NCBI RefSeq assembly: GCF_004339465.1
Contig: NZ_SMFY01000003.1
Span: 310,001-374,000 of the forward strand
DNA: 64,000 nucleotides
From: Ancylobacter aquaticus
Lineage (GTDB): Bacteria; Pseudomonadota; Alphaproteobacteria; Rhizobiales; Xanthobacteraceae
Direction of reading: 5' to 3'
Part shown: positions 34,098-43,746 of the stretch, one piece after another
Layout of the letters: every line of letters starts with the position of its first letter
How positions within the stretch are numbered: the stretch's first letter is position 1
Made by a program: the position numbers and the translations under genes
Notes under the pieces: generated by a model
What the model saw: only the letters and a program-made list of their open reading frames with translations
Told to the model about the DNA's origin: nothing
Database searches by the model: none

Positions 34098-34514
34098 ATG
34101 GCCACCTTCCCGTTTGAACTCGTCTCTCCCGAGCGCCTCGTCTATTCCGGCGCGGTGACGGAAGTCATCGTCCCCGGCGCTGAGGGCGAGTTCGGCATCC
34201 TTGCCGGTCATGCGCCCTTCGTGTCGACGCTGAAGCCCGGCGTGCTGACGATCAAGGGCGATGGCGCGCCGAAGAAGCTCTTCGTGCGCGGCGGCTTCGC
34301 CGAAGCCAACCCGCAGGGCCTCACCGTGCTGGCCGAGACCGCCATTCCGCTCGCCGAGCTGCGTGCCGAGAACCTCGCCAAGATGATCCGCGACGCCCAG
34401 GAAGACGTCGAGGACGCCCGCGACGAGACCATCCGCGCGAGCCGCCAGCAGTTCCTCGAACAGCTGACATCGGCGGCGGCGGCCATCGAGGCGGATGCGC
34501 GTATCTCGCACTGA
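34098..34514 (+). CDS. atpC: ATP synthase F1 epsilon subunit
   Basis: The 138-residue epsilon subunit, with the beta-sandwich N-terminal domain (FELVSPERLVYSGAVTEV, PGAEGEFGILAGHAPFVS) and a C-terminal helical region that can inhibit ATP hydrolysis. Ribosome site GGAGG upstream. Last gene of the operon before the terminator. Confidence 0.97.
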   Translation: MATFPFELVSPERLVYSGAVTEVIVPGAEGEFGILAGHAPFVSTLKPGVLTIKGDGAPKKLFVRGGFAEANPQGLTVLAETAIPLAELRAENLAKMIRDAQEDVEDARDETIRASRQQFLEQLTSAAAAIEADARISH

Positions 34515-34560
34515 ACGTGACGGGCGCGCGTTGCCGCCCCCCGTGAGACGGTTATGATCC

Positions 34561-34587
34561 GGGCCGCTGTCACCAGCGGCCCTTTTT
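34561..34587 (+). terminator. intrinsic terminator of the atp operon
   Basis: GGGCCGCTG, loop TCAC, CAGCGGCCC, then TTTTT: a perfect nine-pair stem with a U-tract ~50 bp after the atpC stop and ~20 bp before the tenA ATG. Confidence 0.93.
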
Positions 34588-34607
34588 CATGTCAGGAGGA
34601 AACGCCC

Positions 34608-35282
34608 ATGAGCGAAGGCTCCACTTTCAGCGCCCACGCCTGGGGCCGGAACCTGCCGACCTATGAGGCGATCCGCACCATGCCCTTCAACGAGGCGCTG
34701 GCGGATGGAACGCTGTCACTGGAGCGCTTCCGGCATTACATGCTGCAGGACGCGCACTACCTGATCGCCTTCGGCCGGGCGCTGGCAATCGCGGCGGCCA
34801 AGGCGGACGATCCGGACGGGCTGGTGCAGTTCGCGGAAGGGGCCAAGGTCGCGGTCGTGGTGGAGCGCTCGCTGCATGCCGACTTCTTCGAGAGCTTCGG
34901 CGTCGACGCGGCGGAATTCGAGCGCACGCCGATGTCGCCGGTGTGCCACCATTATTCCAGCTTCCTGATCGCGACCGCCTATAGCGAGCCCTACCCGGTG
35001 GTGCTGGCGTCGCTGCTGCCGTGCTTCTGGATCTATGCCGAGGTCGGTCGCGACATTCTCGGCCGGGCGGTGCGGCCCAACCCCTACGACGCCTGGATCG
35101 ACACGTATGCCGGCGAGGAGTTCCACGAGGCGGTGCGGGCGGTAATCGCCACCACTGATCGCGCGGCGACGGGTGCGTCCCCCGCCGTGCTCGCGCGCAT
35201 GCACGCGGCCTACAAGCGGGCCACGGAACTCGAATGGATGTTCTGGGATTCGGCCTGGCGCCTTGCCGACTGGCCGGTCTGA
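34608..35282 (+). CDS. tenA: TenA-family thiaminase II / aminopyrimidine aminohydrolase
   Basis: A 224-residue TenA-fold protein that probably salvages thiamin pyrimidine breakdown products. FRHYMLQDAHYLIAFGRALA, the catalytic-type Cys in LLPCFWIYAEVG, TYAGEEFHEAV and the C-terminal ELEWMFWDSAW (Glu) are the family landmarks. AGGAGGAAA lies 6 nt upstream of the ATG. No thiamin pathway neighbour is present; it stands alone after the atp terminator. Confidence 0.9.
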   Translation: MSEGSTFSAHAWGRNLPTYEAIRTMPFNEALADGTLSLERFRHYMLQDAHYLIAFGRALAIAAAKADDPDGLVQFAEGAKVAVVVERSLHADFFESFGVDAAEFERTPMSPVCHHYSSFLIATAYSEPYPVVLASLLPCFWIYAEVGRDILGRAVRPNPYDAWIDTYAGEEFHEAVRAVIATTDRAATGASPAVLARMHAAYKRATELEWMFWDSAWRLADWPV

Positions 35283-35361
35283 ACCAACCGGGCGCGGCGC
35301 GGACGAACGAGGCATGCCCGCGCGAGGCGGGGAGAGGGGCCGGGCGGCGACGCCCGGCTGC

Positions 35362-35643
35362 TCAGCGCCGACGACCGGGAGGCGGGCGCCGCTGGCCGCT
35401 GCCGATGGGCGGGGTCGGTCCGCCGGTCTTGTGACGGAAATTGATGCGTCCGCGCTCCAGATCATAGGGCGACATCTCGACGACGACTCGGTCGCCGACG
35501 ATGGTGCGGATGCGGTTCTTCTTCATCTTGCCCGCCGCATAGGCGAGAATCTCGTGTTCATTGTCGAGCACGACGCGGAAGTTGCCGTCGGGCAGAACTT
35601 CCGTCACGGTGCCGTCGAACTCGAGCAGTTCCTCTTTCGCCAT
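35362..35643 (-). CDS. infA: translation initiation factor IF-1 with C-terminal tail
   Basis: IF-1 is an S1/OB-fold protein that occupies the ribosomal A site during initiation. The first ~72 residues are canonical ([35 protein letters not shown]). A 21-residue Gly/Pro/Arg tail ([16 protein letters not shown]...) extends it to 93, where E. coli IF-1 is 72. Such basic tails are seen in some alphaproteobacterial IF-1 copies. It is downstream of the RNA helicase gene on the same strand. Confidence 0.93.
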   Translation of the reverse strand: MAKEELLEFDGTVTEVLPDGNFRVVLDNEHEILAYAAGKMKKNRIRTIVGDRVVVEMSPYDLERGRINFRHKTGGPTPPIGSGQRRPPPGRRR

Positions 35644-35802
35644 TAATGGCTCTCCTCGTAAAGGCTGCTGCCGGCCTTGCCGCTAGGCCAATACCCTGCC
35701 GGCCGGCATTTGTCTTGTCCTGATAGTGCTGCGGTGCCGCAGATGCCAGCCCCCGCGACACCCCGCGCACCCTTTCCGGGCGTGCGGGGCCGCATCAACT
35801 GT

Positions 35803-37215
35803 TCACGGGGCGGCGCGATAGGCCTTGCGGCGGGGCGGCCGGCGGCCTTCCAGCGGCGGGCCATCCCGGCGCACCACCGTGTCGAGCCGGGGCCCTTCAT
35901 GGCGTGGGCCGTCCTTGCGAACGTCGCCTTCGGGGCGCGGGCCACGCGCGAACGGGCGGGCACCACGCGGCGCATCGCTGCGCGGGCCACGGGAGTCCCG
36001 CGTGGGACGGGCGCCCTCGGGGCGGCCTTCCGAACGGAAGCCTTCGAGGCGCGGAGCACCTTCGCGACGGCTTTCGCCACGACGGTCGACCGAGGGGATG
36101 GTGATCTTGATCAGCCGCTCGATGTCACGCAGGAAGGCGCGCTCCTCACCATCGCACAGCGAGATGGCGATGCCCTCACGCCCGGCGCGCGCGGTGCGGC
36201 CGATGCGGTGGACATAGCTCTCCGGCACGTTGGGCAGGTCGTAATTGATGACGTGGCTGACGCCGGGGACGTCGATGCCGCGGGCGGCGATATCGGTCGC
36301 CACCAGCACCTTGACGACGCCCTGGCGGAAGGCGGCCAAAGCGCGTTCGCGCTGCGGCTGCGACTTGTTGCCGTGGATCGCCTCGGCGGCGATACCGGCG
36401 CCGGCCAGACCCTTCACCACACGGTCGGCGCCGTGCTTGGTGCGGGAGAAGACGAGGGCGCGGTCCATGTCCGGGCCGGACAGCAGCTCGACCAGCAGGT
36501 TCGGCTTGCCCGAGCGATCGGTGAACATCACCTTCTGCTCGACACGGTCGGCCGTCTTGGCGACCGGCGTCACCGCGACGCGAACCGGGTCGGTCAGCAG
36601 CGAATCCGCCAGCTTCTCGATCTCGCGCGGCATGGTGGCCGAGAAGAACAGGTTGCGGCGCTTGGCCGGCAGCCGGGCGCAGATGGCACGGATGGCGTGG
36701 ATGAAGCCCATGTCGAGCATCTGGTCGGCTTCGTCGAGGACGAGCACTTCGACCATGTCGAGACGAACGGCGTTGTTCTCAAGCAGGTCGACGAGGCGGC
36801 CGGGGGTCGCCACGAGCACGTCGACGCCATTGGCGAGCGAGCGGGCCTGGCGGCCGATCGGCACGCCGCCGATGGCGAGCGCCGTGGAGGGGCGCACATG
36901 CTTGCCATACAGGCGGAAGCTCTCAAGAATCTGGCCCGAGAGTTCGCGGGTCGGGCTCAGCACCAGCGCGCGGGCGGAGCGGCGCTCGGGGCGGAAACGG
37001 TTGGTGACGAGATGCTGGAGAATCGGCAGCGCGAAGGCGGCCGTCTTGCCCGTGCCCGTCTGGGCGATGCCGATAAGATCGCGCCCGGCCAGCACCTGCG
37101 GCACGGCCTGGATCTGGATCGGGGTGGGGGTGGTGTGGTTCGCTTCCGCGAGGGCTTTCAGGATCGGTTCGGCAAGGCCGAGTTCGGAAAAGGAGTTCAA
37201 GTAAAAATCTTTCAT
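35803..37215 (-). CDS. rhlE: DEAD-box RNA helicase, RhlE-like
   Basis: A 470-residue ATP-dependent RNA helicase. Q motif (PTPIQIQAVP), motif I AQTGTGKT (51-58), PTREL, TPGR, DEAD (VLDEADQM), SAT, and C-terminal HRIGRTARAG are in order. The last ~90 residues form a low-complexity basic tail rich in RP/EG/RGP, probably for RNA binding. MKDFYLNSF is the family start. RhlE-type helicases are often cold-induced; its pairing with infA may reflect this. Confidence 0.95.
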   Translation of the reverse strand: MKDFYLNSFSELGLAEPILKALAEANHTTPTPIQIQAVPQVLAGRDLIGIAQTGTGKTAAFALPILQHLVTNRFRPERRSARALVLSPTRELSGQILESFRLYGKHVRPSTALAIGGVPIGRQARSLANGVDVLVATPGRLVDLLENNAVRLDMVEVLVLDEADQMLDMGFIHAIRAICARLPAKRRNLFFSATMPREIEKLADSLLTDPVRVAVTPVAKTADRVEQKVMFTDRSGKPNLLVELLSGPDMDRALVFSRTKHGADRVVKGLAGAGIAAEAIHGNKSQPQRERALAAFRQGVVKVLVATDIAARGIDVPGVSHVINYDLPNVPESYVHRIGRTARAGREGIAISLCDGEERAFLRDIERLIKITIPSVDRRGESRREGAPRLEGFRSEGRPEGARPTRDSRGPRSDAPRGARPFARGPRPEGDVRKDGPRHEGPRLDTVVRRDGPPLEGRRPPRRKAYRAAP

Positions 37216-37510
37216 GGGCGATTGCGTTCGCGCACACATCGGGCGCAAACCGCGAATCACGGGGGTGGTGAGACACCCCGCGTGGCCTGGGACGTCGGCG
37301 ATTTCAGGTGATGAAGGGCCGAAGACTGCCGCGGCTCAGAAGTGAAGGCGGACATTCGATCAGGAAAACCTGACCGGATCCGGCTCCCAGCCGAAGCGGA
37401 CATCGAGCGACGCGGCCCCGATGCGGACGAAGATCCCGCATGCCCCGCCTATGTGGCCTAAAAGGGTGGTGATTTCAAGGCGTCATTGGTTCAGGCTATA
37501 AGCTTGGGCC
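37216..37510. other. divergent intergenic region (helicase / methyltransferase)
   Basis: About 295 bp between divergent genes with no recognisable coding sequence. It should carry the promoters and 5' leader of the helicase mRNA; cold-shock helicase genes often have long leaders. No clear promoter pair could be picked by eye. Confidence 0.4.
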
Positions 37511-38239
37511 ATGTATCCTGATGTTGTCGGCCTTCGCAGCTTCTATGCCCAGCCCATCGGCGTGGTGACGCGCCGCCTTGTCGGCCGCGCCATCCGCGCG
37601 CGCTCCGGCAATGTGCGCGGCCTGTCGCTGCTGGGCATCGGCTATGCCACGCCCTATCTGGGCATGTTCCGCGAGGAATGCGAGCGGGCGCTCGCCTTCA
37701 TGCCGGGTGCGCAGGGCGTGACGCGCTGGCCTTCGGCCGCGCCGACGCTGGCGGCGCTGGTCGATGAGACCGAGCTGCCGCTGCGCGACGGGATGATCGA
37801 CCGCGTCATCGCCGTGCATCTGCTGGAGATGACCCCCGAGGCCAGGGAGGTACTGCGCGAGGTCTGGCGCGTGCTGGCGCCGGGCGGTCGGCTCATCTGC
37901 GTGGTGCCGAGCCGGCGCGGCATCTGGGCCCGCACCGAGAACAACCCGTTCGGCCATGGACGGCCGTTTTCGCGCACCCAGATCACCGATCTCCTGCGCC
38001 AGGCGCTGTTCACGCCGGTGGGCTGGGACGAGGCACTGTACATGCCCCCCGTGCCGCGCAACTGGTTCCTGCGCTCGGCGGTGGCGTGGGAACGGGCGGG
38101 GTCCACGCTGGCGCTGCCCTTCGCCGGGGTGCACATCGTCGAGGCCACCAAGCAGGTCTACAAGCCGGTGCCCACCAAGCGCCGCGCCCGCCTGCGGGTG
38201 TTCGAGCCGGTGCTGGCGCCGCAGCCGATGGGGGGGTGA
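37511..38239 (+). CDS. SAM-dependent methyltransferase, class I
   Basis: A 242-residue protein. The glycine-rich SAM motif is degenerate (LSLLGIGYATPYLG), followed by the post-I/motif II region DRVIAVHLLEMTPEAREVL and REVWRVLAPGGRLICVVPSR, typical of the ubiE/type-11 methyltransferase fold. Family members in Rhizobiales are commonly next to the glyoxalase II gene, absent here. Substrate unknown. Confidence 0.8.
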   Translation: MYPDVVGLRSFYAQPIGVVTRRLVGRAIRARSGNVRGLSLLGIGYATPYLGMFREECERALAFMPGAQGVTRWPSAAPTLAALVDETELPLRDGMIDRVIAVHLLEMTPEAREVLREVWRVLAPGGRLICVVPSRRGIWARTENNPFGHGRPFSRTQITDLLRQALFTPVGWDEALYMPPVPRNWFLRSAVAWERAGSTLALPFAGVHIVEATKQVYKPVPTKRRARLRVFEPVLAPQPMGG

Positions 38240-38382
38240 GGGGGCGAGCCTTTGATGAGCAGATGCAGGAGGCGACCGCGTTGATGCGGATCGTCCAGAT
38301 GGGGCAGAAGGACATTCGGGACGGGAACGTTCTCCCGGCAGAAGAGGCCTTCAAGCGCGTCCGCGAAGGCTCCATCGTATGA
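38236..38382 (+). pseudogene. truncated Phd-type antitoxin remnant
   Basis: The frame starting with GTG overlapping the methyltransferase stop encodes ~48 residues ending MGQKDIRDGNVLPAEEAF then KRVREGSIV. This matches the C-terminal toxin-wrapping helix of Phd/YefM- or RHH-type antitoxins (pattern 'lGxxdIexGxxxPxdEvfxxlR'). The N-terminal DNA-binding domain is missing. Its stop overlaps the ATG of the toxin remnant (ATGA), the usual TA operon overlap, supporting the reading. Confidence 0.55.
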
Positions 38383-38699
38383 CCTCGGATGCGGCATGCC
38401 GTTGAAATGACCGTCCATGCCGCGCGTTGTCTCGCCGAGACACGCCGTTTCTTATCGAGGCCGAATCTGCCGAACGCGTGGCACGGGCGTTGGATGCGTC
38501 GCAGGAACTGACCGCAACGCTGGCCGAGATGCCGCATCAAGGGAATGTCCCGAAGGAACTGTCCCTCTTTGCCTCAGCCGAGTGCCGCGAGCTTCACTGC
38601 CAGTGCCATCGCCTTGTCGACACGGTCGATGCAGCTACCGTGACAATCGGTGCCATCGCCGATGGCCCGCACGACATGCCGTCGTTTTTGCTGCGCTGA
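38379..38699 (+). pseudogene. frameshifted ParE/RelE-type toxin remnant
   Basis: Two frames together resemble a ParE toxin. From ATG 38407 one frame reads MTVHAARCLAETRRFL; the continuation is in a different frame from about 38450, reading LIEAESAERVARALDAS, TLAEMPHQGNVPKEL, RELHCQCHRLVD and AIADGPHDMPSFLLR. These fit the ParE order (LAeiRrF, aErv, LaemPxrGrxvPEl, yREL..yRliY, vldgrrDm..lL). An in-frame UGA and one frameshift break it. The core residues are also degraded (Tyr positions lost), so it is inactive. Confidence 0.6.
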
Positions 38700-38710
38700 C
38701 GGCGCCCCGG

Positions 38711-39361
38711 TCACCCCTTGCGCGAGAGCAGGAACACGGCCTGCTCGCCGAGCAGGTTCCATACCGCCCAGGGCAGGTTGACGCGGACCGGGTGGCCATA
38801 GCCGTTGAGCGCCGCCGCGCGGTCGATGCGGGCGCCGACTTCCTCCACCAGCGCGACGAAATCGCGGATGGTGCAGAAATGGATGTTCGGCGTGTCGTGC
38901 CAGCTATAGGGCAGGTTTTCCGTGCTCGGCATGCGGCCATTGACCAATAGGTCGAGCCGCATGCGCCAGAAGCCGAAATTGGGGAAGGAGACGATGGCGT
39001 GGCTGCCCACGCGCAGCATCTGTTCCAGCACCCATTTCGGCCGGCGCGTCGCCTGGATGGTCTGCGAGAGGATGACGTAGTCGAAGGAATTGTCGGGGTA
39101 GTCGGCCAGATCGATATCGGCGTCGCCCTGGATGATCGGCAGGCCGCGCGCCACGCCGGCATTGACGCCCTCGCGCGACAATTCGATGCCGCGCGCGTCG
39201 CAGCCGCGCGTGGTGGCGAGCAGTTCCAGCAATTCGCCGTCGCCCGAGCCGACATCGAGCACCCGCGAGCCGGGCCGCACCATCTCGGCAATGAGCAGCA
39301 GATCGACCCGCGCGCCCGCGACGCGGGCGGCCTCGCTCATGGTGAGGTCGCGCGCGGCCAT
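38711..39361 (-). CDS. metW: methionine biosynthesis protein MetW
   Basis: A 216-residue class I methyltransferase-like protein that partners MetX in many proteobacteria. SAM motif VLDVGSGDGELLELL (34-48), then IILSQTIQ-type motif VILSQTIQATRRP, FPNFGFWRMRLDLLVNGRMP and the MetW-typical PNIHFCTIRDF. Its ATG overlaps the metX stop, so metX-metW are coupled. Confidence 0.94.
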   Translation of the reverse strand: MAARDLTMSEAARVAGARVDLLLIAEMVRPGSRVLDVGSGDGELLELLATTRGCDARGIELSREGVNAGVARGLPIIQGDADIDLADYPDNSFDYVILSQTIQATRRPKWVLEQMLRVGSHAIVSFPNFGFWRMRLDLLVNGRMPSTENLPYSWHDTPNIHFCTIRDFVALVEEVGARIDRAAALNGYGHPVRVNLPWAVWNLLGEQAVFLLSRKG

Positions 39362-40560
39362 CAGAGAGCTCCCACGGCACGCGCGGCGGCATCGATGAAC
39401 CCCCGCGTGATGGCGAAGAATTCCGGCTCGTCGAGCAGGAACGAATCGTGGCCCTTGTCGCTCTCGATCTCGGCGAAGGAGACCTGCGCCCCGGAGGCGT
39501 TGAGCGCGTGCACGATGGCGCGCGAATCCGCCGTGGTGAACAGCCAGTCGGAGGTGAAAGAGACCAGGCAGAAGCGCGTCTTCACACCCTTGAAGGCATT
39601 GGCCAGCACGCCCTCATACTCCCCCGCGAGGTCGAAATAATCCATGGCGCGGGTGACGTAGAGATAGGAATTGGCGTCGAAGCGGTCGACGAACGACTCG
39701 CCCTGGTGGCGCAGATAGCTCTCCACCTGGAAGTCGGCGTCGAACGAGAATGTGTGCCCGTCGCGATCCTGCAGCCGCCGGCCGAATTTCCGGTGCAGCG
39801 AGGAATCCGACATATAGGTGATGTGGGCGGCCATGCGCGCGACCGAGAGGCCGCGTCGCGGGCTGGTGCCCTCATGCAGATAACGCCCGCCGCGCCAGTC
39901 GGGATCGGCCATCACCGCCTGCCGGCCGACCTCGTGAAAGGCGATGTTCTGGGCCGAGTGCCGGGCCGCCGTGGCGATGGGCATGGCGGCGAAAACGCGC
40001 TCGGGATAGCTCGCCGCCCATTGCAGAACCTGCATGCCACCCATGGAGCCGCCGACCACGGCGAGCAGTTTCTCGATGCCGAGATGGTCGATGAGCATCG
40101 CCTGCGCCCGCACCATGTCGCGGATCGTCACCACGGGCAGGTCGAGGCCATAGGGCTGACCGGTGGACGGGTTGGTCGAGGAGGGGCCCGTCGTGCCGAG
40201 GCATCCGCCCAGCACATTCGAGGCGATGACGAAGAAGCGCTCGGTGTCGATGGGCTTGCCCGGGCCGACCAGCGTTTCCCACCAGCCCGGCTTGCCGGTG
40301 ACGGGATGGACATTCGCCGCGTGCTGGTCGCCGGAGAGGGCGTGGCACAGAAGGATGGCGTTGGAGCGCGCCGCGTTCAGCGTGCCATAGGTCTGGTAGG
40401 CGATCTGGAACGGGGTCAGCACACCGCCAGCATCGAGCTGGAGCGGCGCCTCGGCGCCGAAGCGCACCACGGCGGAATGCGGGTGGTCCGCTTCGGCGCG
40501 GGCCGCCTCATAAGCCGAAAGATCGCGCTGGACCGTGTTGTCGGACATGGGAACCGTCAT
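39361..40560 (-). CDS. metX: homoserine O-acetyltransferase
   Basis: MetX acylates homoserine, the committed step to methionine. The ~399-residue alpha/beta hydrolase-fold protein has [39 protein letters not shown], nucleophile [14 protein letters not shown], and C-terminal His in SDKGHDSFL. Two starts are possible, 40560 (MTVPMSDN) and 40548 (MSDN); neither has a good ribosome site. The longer is given. The start codon lies inside a direct repeat (see separate entry). Divergent from the chorismate mutase gene. Confidence 0.94.
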   Translation of the reverse strand: MTVPMSDNTVQRDLSAYEAARAEADHPHSAVVRFGAEAPLQLDAGGVLTPFQIAYQTYGTLNAARSNAILLCHALSGDQHAANVHPVTGKPGWWETLVGPGKPIDTERFFVIASNVLGGCLGTTGPSSTNPSTGQPYGLDLPVVTIRDMVRAQAMLIDHLGIEKLLAVVGGSMGGMQVLQWAASYPERVFAAMPIATAARHSAQNIAFHEVGRQAVMADPDWRGGRYLHEGTSPRRGLSVARMAAHITYMSDSSLHRKFGRRLQDRDGHTFSFDADFQVESYLRHQGESFVDRFDANSYLYVTRAMDYFDLAGEYEGVLANAFKGVKTRFCLVSFTSDWLFTTADSRAIVHALNASGAQVSFAEIESDKGHDSFLLDEPEFFAITRGFIDAAARAVGAL

Positions 40561-40590
40561 ACCGGACGAAGAGTTCTTTATACCGGACGA
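40558..40590. repeat. direct repeat at the metX start, candidate operator
   Basis: ATACCGGACGA occurs at 40559-40569 and 40580-40590, a 21-bp (two-turn) period. One copy covers the ATG at 40560, the other lies just downstream of the candidate -10. No methionine regulator or SAM riboswitch consensus was recognised. Confidence 0.5.
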
Positions 40591-40591
40591 T

Positions 40592-40620
40592 CGGATGATC
40601 CCACAGCCGCCACTTGTCAA
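40592..40620 (-). promoter_or_regulatory. candidate metX promoter
   Basis: On the minus strand a consensus TTGACA (40620-40615) is followed after 17 bp by CATCCG (40597-40592). The -10 is poor. The repeat ATACCGGACGA immediately follows, suggesting a regulated promoter. Confidence 0.4.
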
Positions 40621-40681
40621 TAGAGGCGGGCCCCCGATTTTCTTTTGCGCGCGGCGCGCGCGAGGGGTACGACATCCCCCG

Positions 40682-41584
40682 ATGGACATGAAAGCCGATA
40701 GGCCCGAAGGGCCGCAAGCCGCCCTTTCGCCGGTCTGTGCGCCTGCCGCGCCGGACCTCGGGACCTTGCGCGCGGAGATCGACCGCATCGACGCCTCGAT
40801 GCACGCGCTTTTGATCGAGCGCAGCCAGATCATCGACCGGCTGGTGGCAGTGAAACGGGCGCAGGGCACCGAGAGCGGTTCGGCCTTCCGCCCGGCGCGC
40901 GAGGCCTCGATGATGCGCCAGATCGTCGACCGGCACCGCGGCATCCTTCCCCTCGACACGGTGGAAGGCATCTGGCGCGTCATCATCTCCACTTTCACCT
41001 ATGTGCAGGCGCCTTACGCCGTGCATGCCGACCTCGCCTCGGGCGAGGCGGCGATGCGCGACGCTTCGCGCTTCCATTTCGGTTTCACCGTGCCGTTCAT
41101 CGGCCATATGGGCGCGGCCGGCGTGGTGGCGGCGGTGGCGCGTTCGCGCGGTGATCTCGGCCTGGTGCCGGCCTTCGCCTCGCCCTCCGCCGGGGCCTGG
41201 TGGACGGCGCTGGAGGGCGCCCATGCGCCCAAGATCATCGCCCGCCTGCCCTTCGTCGAGCGGGCCGACCACCCCGCCGGCCTGCCGGTGTTCTGCATCG
41301 CCCATCCGGTGACGGACGGGGCGGTGACGGAGGTGGAAACCTGGAGCCTGCATATATCGGGCTGGAACGCGCAGGCGGCCCGCGCGCTGGCGCCGCTGGC
41401 CGACGTGATCGCGGTGCCCGATCGCGGGCTCGACGGCGCGGCGCTGCTGGCCTCGATCCCGGTCGGCGGCGCGGTCAATCTCGACACGGTGCTGGCGGCA
41501 CTGCGCGAAGGCGGTGCTTCGGTGCGCGCGGCGGCCCTCGTCGGGAGCCATGCGAGCCGCTATACCCACTCGCCGCAGGGCTGA
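40682..41584 (+). CDS. chorismate mutase with C-terminal domain
   Basis: A 300-residue protein. Residues ~28-105 form an AroQ-type chorismate mutase ([50 protein letters not shown]), converting chorismate to prephenate. The ~190-residue C-terminal part ([20 protein letters not shown] onward) is not a classical prephenate dehydratase or dehydrogenase; I do not recognise it, though similar-length mutases occur in Rhizobiales. First gene of an operon with hisC and tyrC, i.e. tyrosine/phenylalanine synthesis. ATG at 40682 is close to another at 40688. Confidence 0.88.
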   Translation: MDMKADRPEGPQAALSPVCAPAAPDLGTLRAEIDRIDASMHALLIERSQIIDRLVAVKRAQGTESGSAFRPAREASMMRQIVDRHRGILPLDTVEGIWRVIISTFTYVQAPYAVHADLASGEAAMRDASRFHFGFTVPFIGHMGAAGVVAAVARSRGDLGLVPAFASPSAGAWWTALEGAHAPKIIARLPFVERADHPAGLPVFCIAHPVTDGAVTEVETWSLHISGWNAQAARALAPLADVIAVPDRGLDGAALLASIPVGGAVNLDTVLAALREGGASVRAAALVGSHASRYTHSPQG

Positions 41585-41662
41585 CGCCCCGCGCCGGTCC
41601 CGCCCGCCCTCCATCACCTGACCTTTCCTCTTTCGAGAACCGCCGCCCTTCGGAGCCCCCTC

Positions 41663-42793
41663 ATGTCGACCGCCGCGTCCCGCCCCACCCGTCCCGTCCC
41701 GCGCGCCAGCGTGCTGGAGATCGAGGCCTATGTGCCGGGGAAATCGCATGCCGGTCCGGGCGTGAAGGTGCACAAGCTCTCGGCCAATGAGAACCCGCTC
41801 GGCCCCAGCCCGAAGGCCATCGCCGCCTTCCAGTCGGCCACCGCGCTGGAGCTCTATCCCGACGGCTCGTCGACGAAGCTGCGCGAGGCGATTGCCGCGA
41901 CCTATGGGCTCGACCCGGCGCGCATCGTCTGCGGCACCGGCTCGGACGAACTGCTGATGCTGACCGCCGCCGCCTTTGCCGGGCCGGGCGACGAGGTGCT
42001 CTATTCCCAGCACGGCTTCCTCGTCTACCGCATCGCCGCGCTGGCGGCCGGGGCGGCCCCGGTGGTGGCGCCGGAAAAGGACTACCGTTCCGACGTCGAT
42101 GCGCTGCTGGCGGCGGTGACGGAGAAGACCCGCGTGGTGTTCCTGGCCAATCCGAACAACCCGACCGGCACCTACATCCCCTTCGACGAGGTGAAGCGGC
42201 TGCAGCGCGGCCTGCCGCCCCATGTGCTGCTCGCGCTCGACGCGGCCTATGCCGAATATGTCCGCCGCAACGACTATGAGGCCGGCATCGAATTGGTGGC
42301 GACCTGCCCGAACGTCGTGATGCTGCGGACCTTCTCGAAGATCCACGGCCTTGCCGCGCTGCGGGTCGGCTGGCTCTACGGGCCGGCGGAGGTGGTGGAC
42401 GCGGTCAACCGCATTCGCGGGGCGTTCAACGTCTCGGCGCCCGGCCTCGCCGCCGCCGTCGCCGCGATCGAGGATACCGGCCATGTCGACGCCGCCATCG
42501 CCCATAACGAGACGTGGCTGCCCTGGCTTTCGCAGGAACTAACCGCGCTGGGCCTCACCGTGACGCCGAGCGTGACCAACTTCCTGCTGGTGCATTTTCC
42601 CGATGTGCCCGGCCGCACGGCGAAGGAGGCCGACGCTTACCTCAGCCAGCGCGGGCTGATCCTGCGGCGGGTGGATTCCTACGGCCTGCCGGGCGCGCTG
42701 CGCGTGACCATCGGCACGCAGGAGGCCAACCGGCTGCTGGTCGAGGTGCTGAAGGCGTTCATGGCCGGCAGGGAGACGGGCGATGGTGCTTGA
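41663..42793 (+). CDS. hisC: histidinol-phosphate / aromatic aminotransferase
   Basis: A 376-residue class II PLP aminotransferase of the HisC group. [11 protein letters not shown] (39-49), [21 protein letters not shown] and the PLP lysine in [16 protein letters not shown]. In this operon it probably also transaminates prephenate or phenylpyruvates. It overlaps tyrC by 11 bp. Confidence 0.93.
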   Translation: MSTAASRPTRPVPRASVLEIEAYVPGKSHAGPGVKVHKLSANENPLGPSPKAIAAFQSATALELYPDGSSTKLREAIAATYGLDPARIVCGTGSDELLMLTAAAFAGPGDEVLYSQHGFLVYRIAALAAGAAPVVAPEKDYRSDVDALLAAVTEKTRVVFLANPNNPTGTYIPFDEVKRLQRGLPPHVLLALDAAYAEYVRRNDYEAGIELVATCPNVVMLRTFSKIHGLAALRVGWLYGPAEVVDAVNRIRGAFNVSAPGLAAAVAAIEDTGHVDAAIAHNETWLPWLSQELTALGLTVTPSVTNFLLVHFPDVPGRTAKEADAYLSQRGLILRRVDSYGLPGALRVTIGTQEANRLLVEVLKAFMAGRETGDGA

Positions 42794-43718
42794 TCCGCCT
42801 CTGGCGCATCCGCTCATCGGCCGGCTCACCGTCATCGGCGTCGGGCTCATCGGCTCGTCCATCCTGCGCGCTGCCAGGGCGCGCGGGCTGGCCGGCACGC
42901 TGGTCGCCTATGACGGGTCCGAGGCCGTGCGCGCGCGTGTTCTGGCGCTTGATATCGCCGATTGCGTCGCCGAGACCCCGGCGCAGGCGGTGGACGGTGC
43001 CGACATCATCATCCTCTGCGTGCCGGTCGGCGCCATGGGCGCGGTGGCGCAGGCCATCGCCCCCCATGTGAAAGCCGGCGCCATCGTCTCGGATGTCGGC
43101 TCGGTGAAAGGCGCGGTCGTGAGCGCGCTGCGCGCCCACCTGCCGGCCAATGTGCACATCGTCCCCGGCCATCCGGTGGCGGGCACGGAATATTCCGGCC
43201 CGGATGCCGGCTTCGCCACGCTGTTCAAGAATCGCTGGTCGATCCTCACCCCGCCCGAGGGGGCGGACGAGGGCGCGGTGTCGAGGCTTTCCGCGCTGTG
43301 GAGCGCGATGGGCGCCAATGTGGAGACCATGACGCCCGAGCACCACGACCTGGTGCTGGCCATCACCTCGCATGTGCCGCACCTCATCGCCTACAACATC
43401 GTCGGCACGGCGGCGGATCTGGAGGCGGTGACGCAGTCCGAGGTCATCAAGTATTCCGCCGGCGGCTTCCGCGACTTCACCCGCATCGCCGCCTCCGACC
43501 CGACCATGTGGCGCGACGTGTTCCTCAACAATCGCGAGGCGGTGATCGAGGTGCTCGGGCGCTTCACCGAGGATCTGATCGCGCTGCAGCGGGCGATACG
43601 CTGGGCCGAGGGCGACAAATTGTTCGACCTGTTCACCCGCACCCGCGCCATCCGCCGCTCGATCATCGAGATCGGCCAGGAGACGGCCGCGCCGGACTTC
43701 GGCCGCTCGCACGACTGA
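42783..43718 (+). CDS. tyrC: prephenate/arogenate dehydrogenase
   Basis: A 311-residue NAD(P)-dependent dehydrogenase for tyrosine synthesis. Rossmann motif [16 protein letters not shown] (17-32), [33 protein letters not shown] (catalytic His) and SHVPHLIAY. Coupled to hisC by overlap. It is probably a cyclohexadienyl dehydrogenase, as in Rhizobiales. Confidence 0.94.
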   Translation: MVLDPPLAHPLIGRLTVIGVGLIGSSILRAARARGLAGTLVAYDGSEAVRARVLALDIADCVAETPAQAVDGADIIILCVPVGAMGAVAQAIAPHVKAGAIVSDVGSVKGAVVSALRAHLPANVHIVPGHPVAGTEYSGPDAGFATLFKNRWSILTPPEGADEGAVSRLSALWSAMGANVETMTPEHHDLVLAITSHVPHLIAYNIVGTAADLEAVTQSEVIKYSAGGFRDFTRIAASDPTMWRDVFLNNREAVIEVLGRFTEDLIALQRAIRWAEGDKLFDLFTRTRAIRRSIIEIGQETAAPDFGRSHD

Positions 43719-43746
43719 GGTGGGAGGGGCTTCAGGGGCGTTACCG

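Noticed and set aside
35643-36080. 145-residue basic frame overlapping the helicase tail
   Set aside because: Lies in another frame of the RGP-rich helicase C-terminus; composition follows from that repeat, no ribosome site.
40560-40680. SAM-II riboswitch upstream of metX
   Set aside because: I could not match the SAM-II pseudoknot consensus in this 120-bp leader; only promoter-like and direct-repeat features were found.
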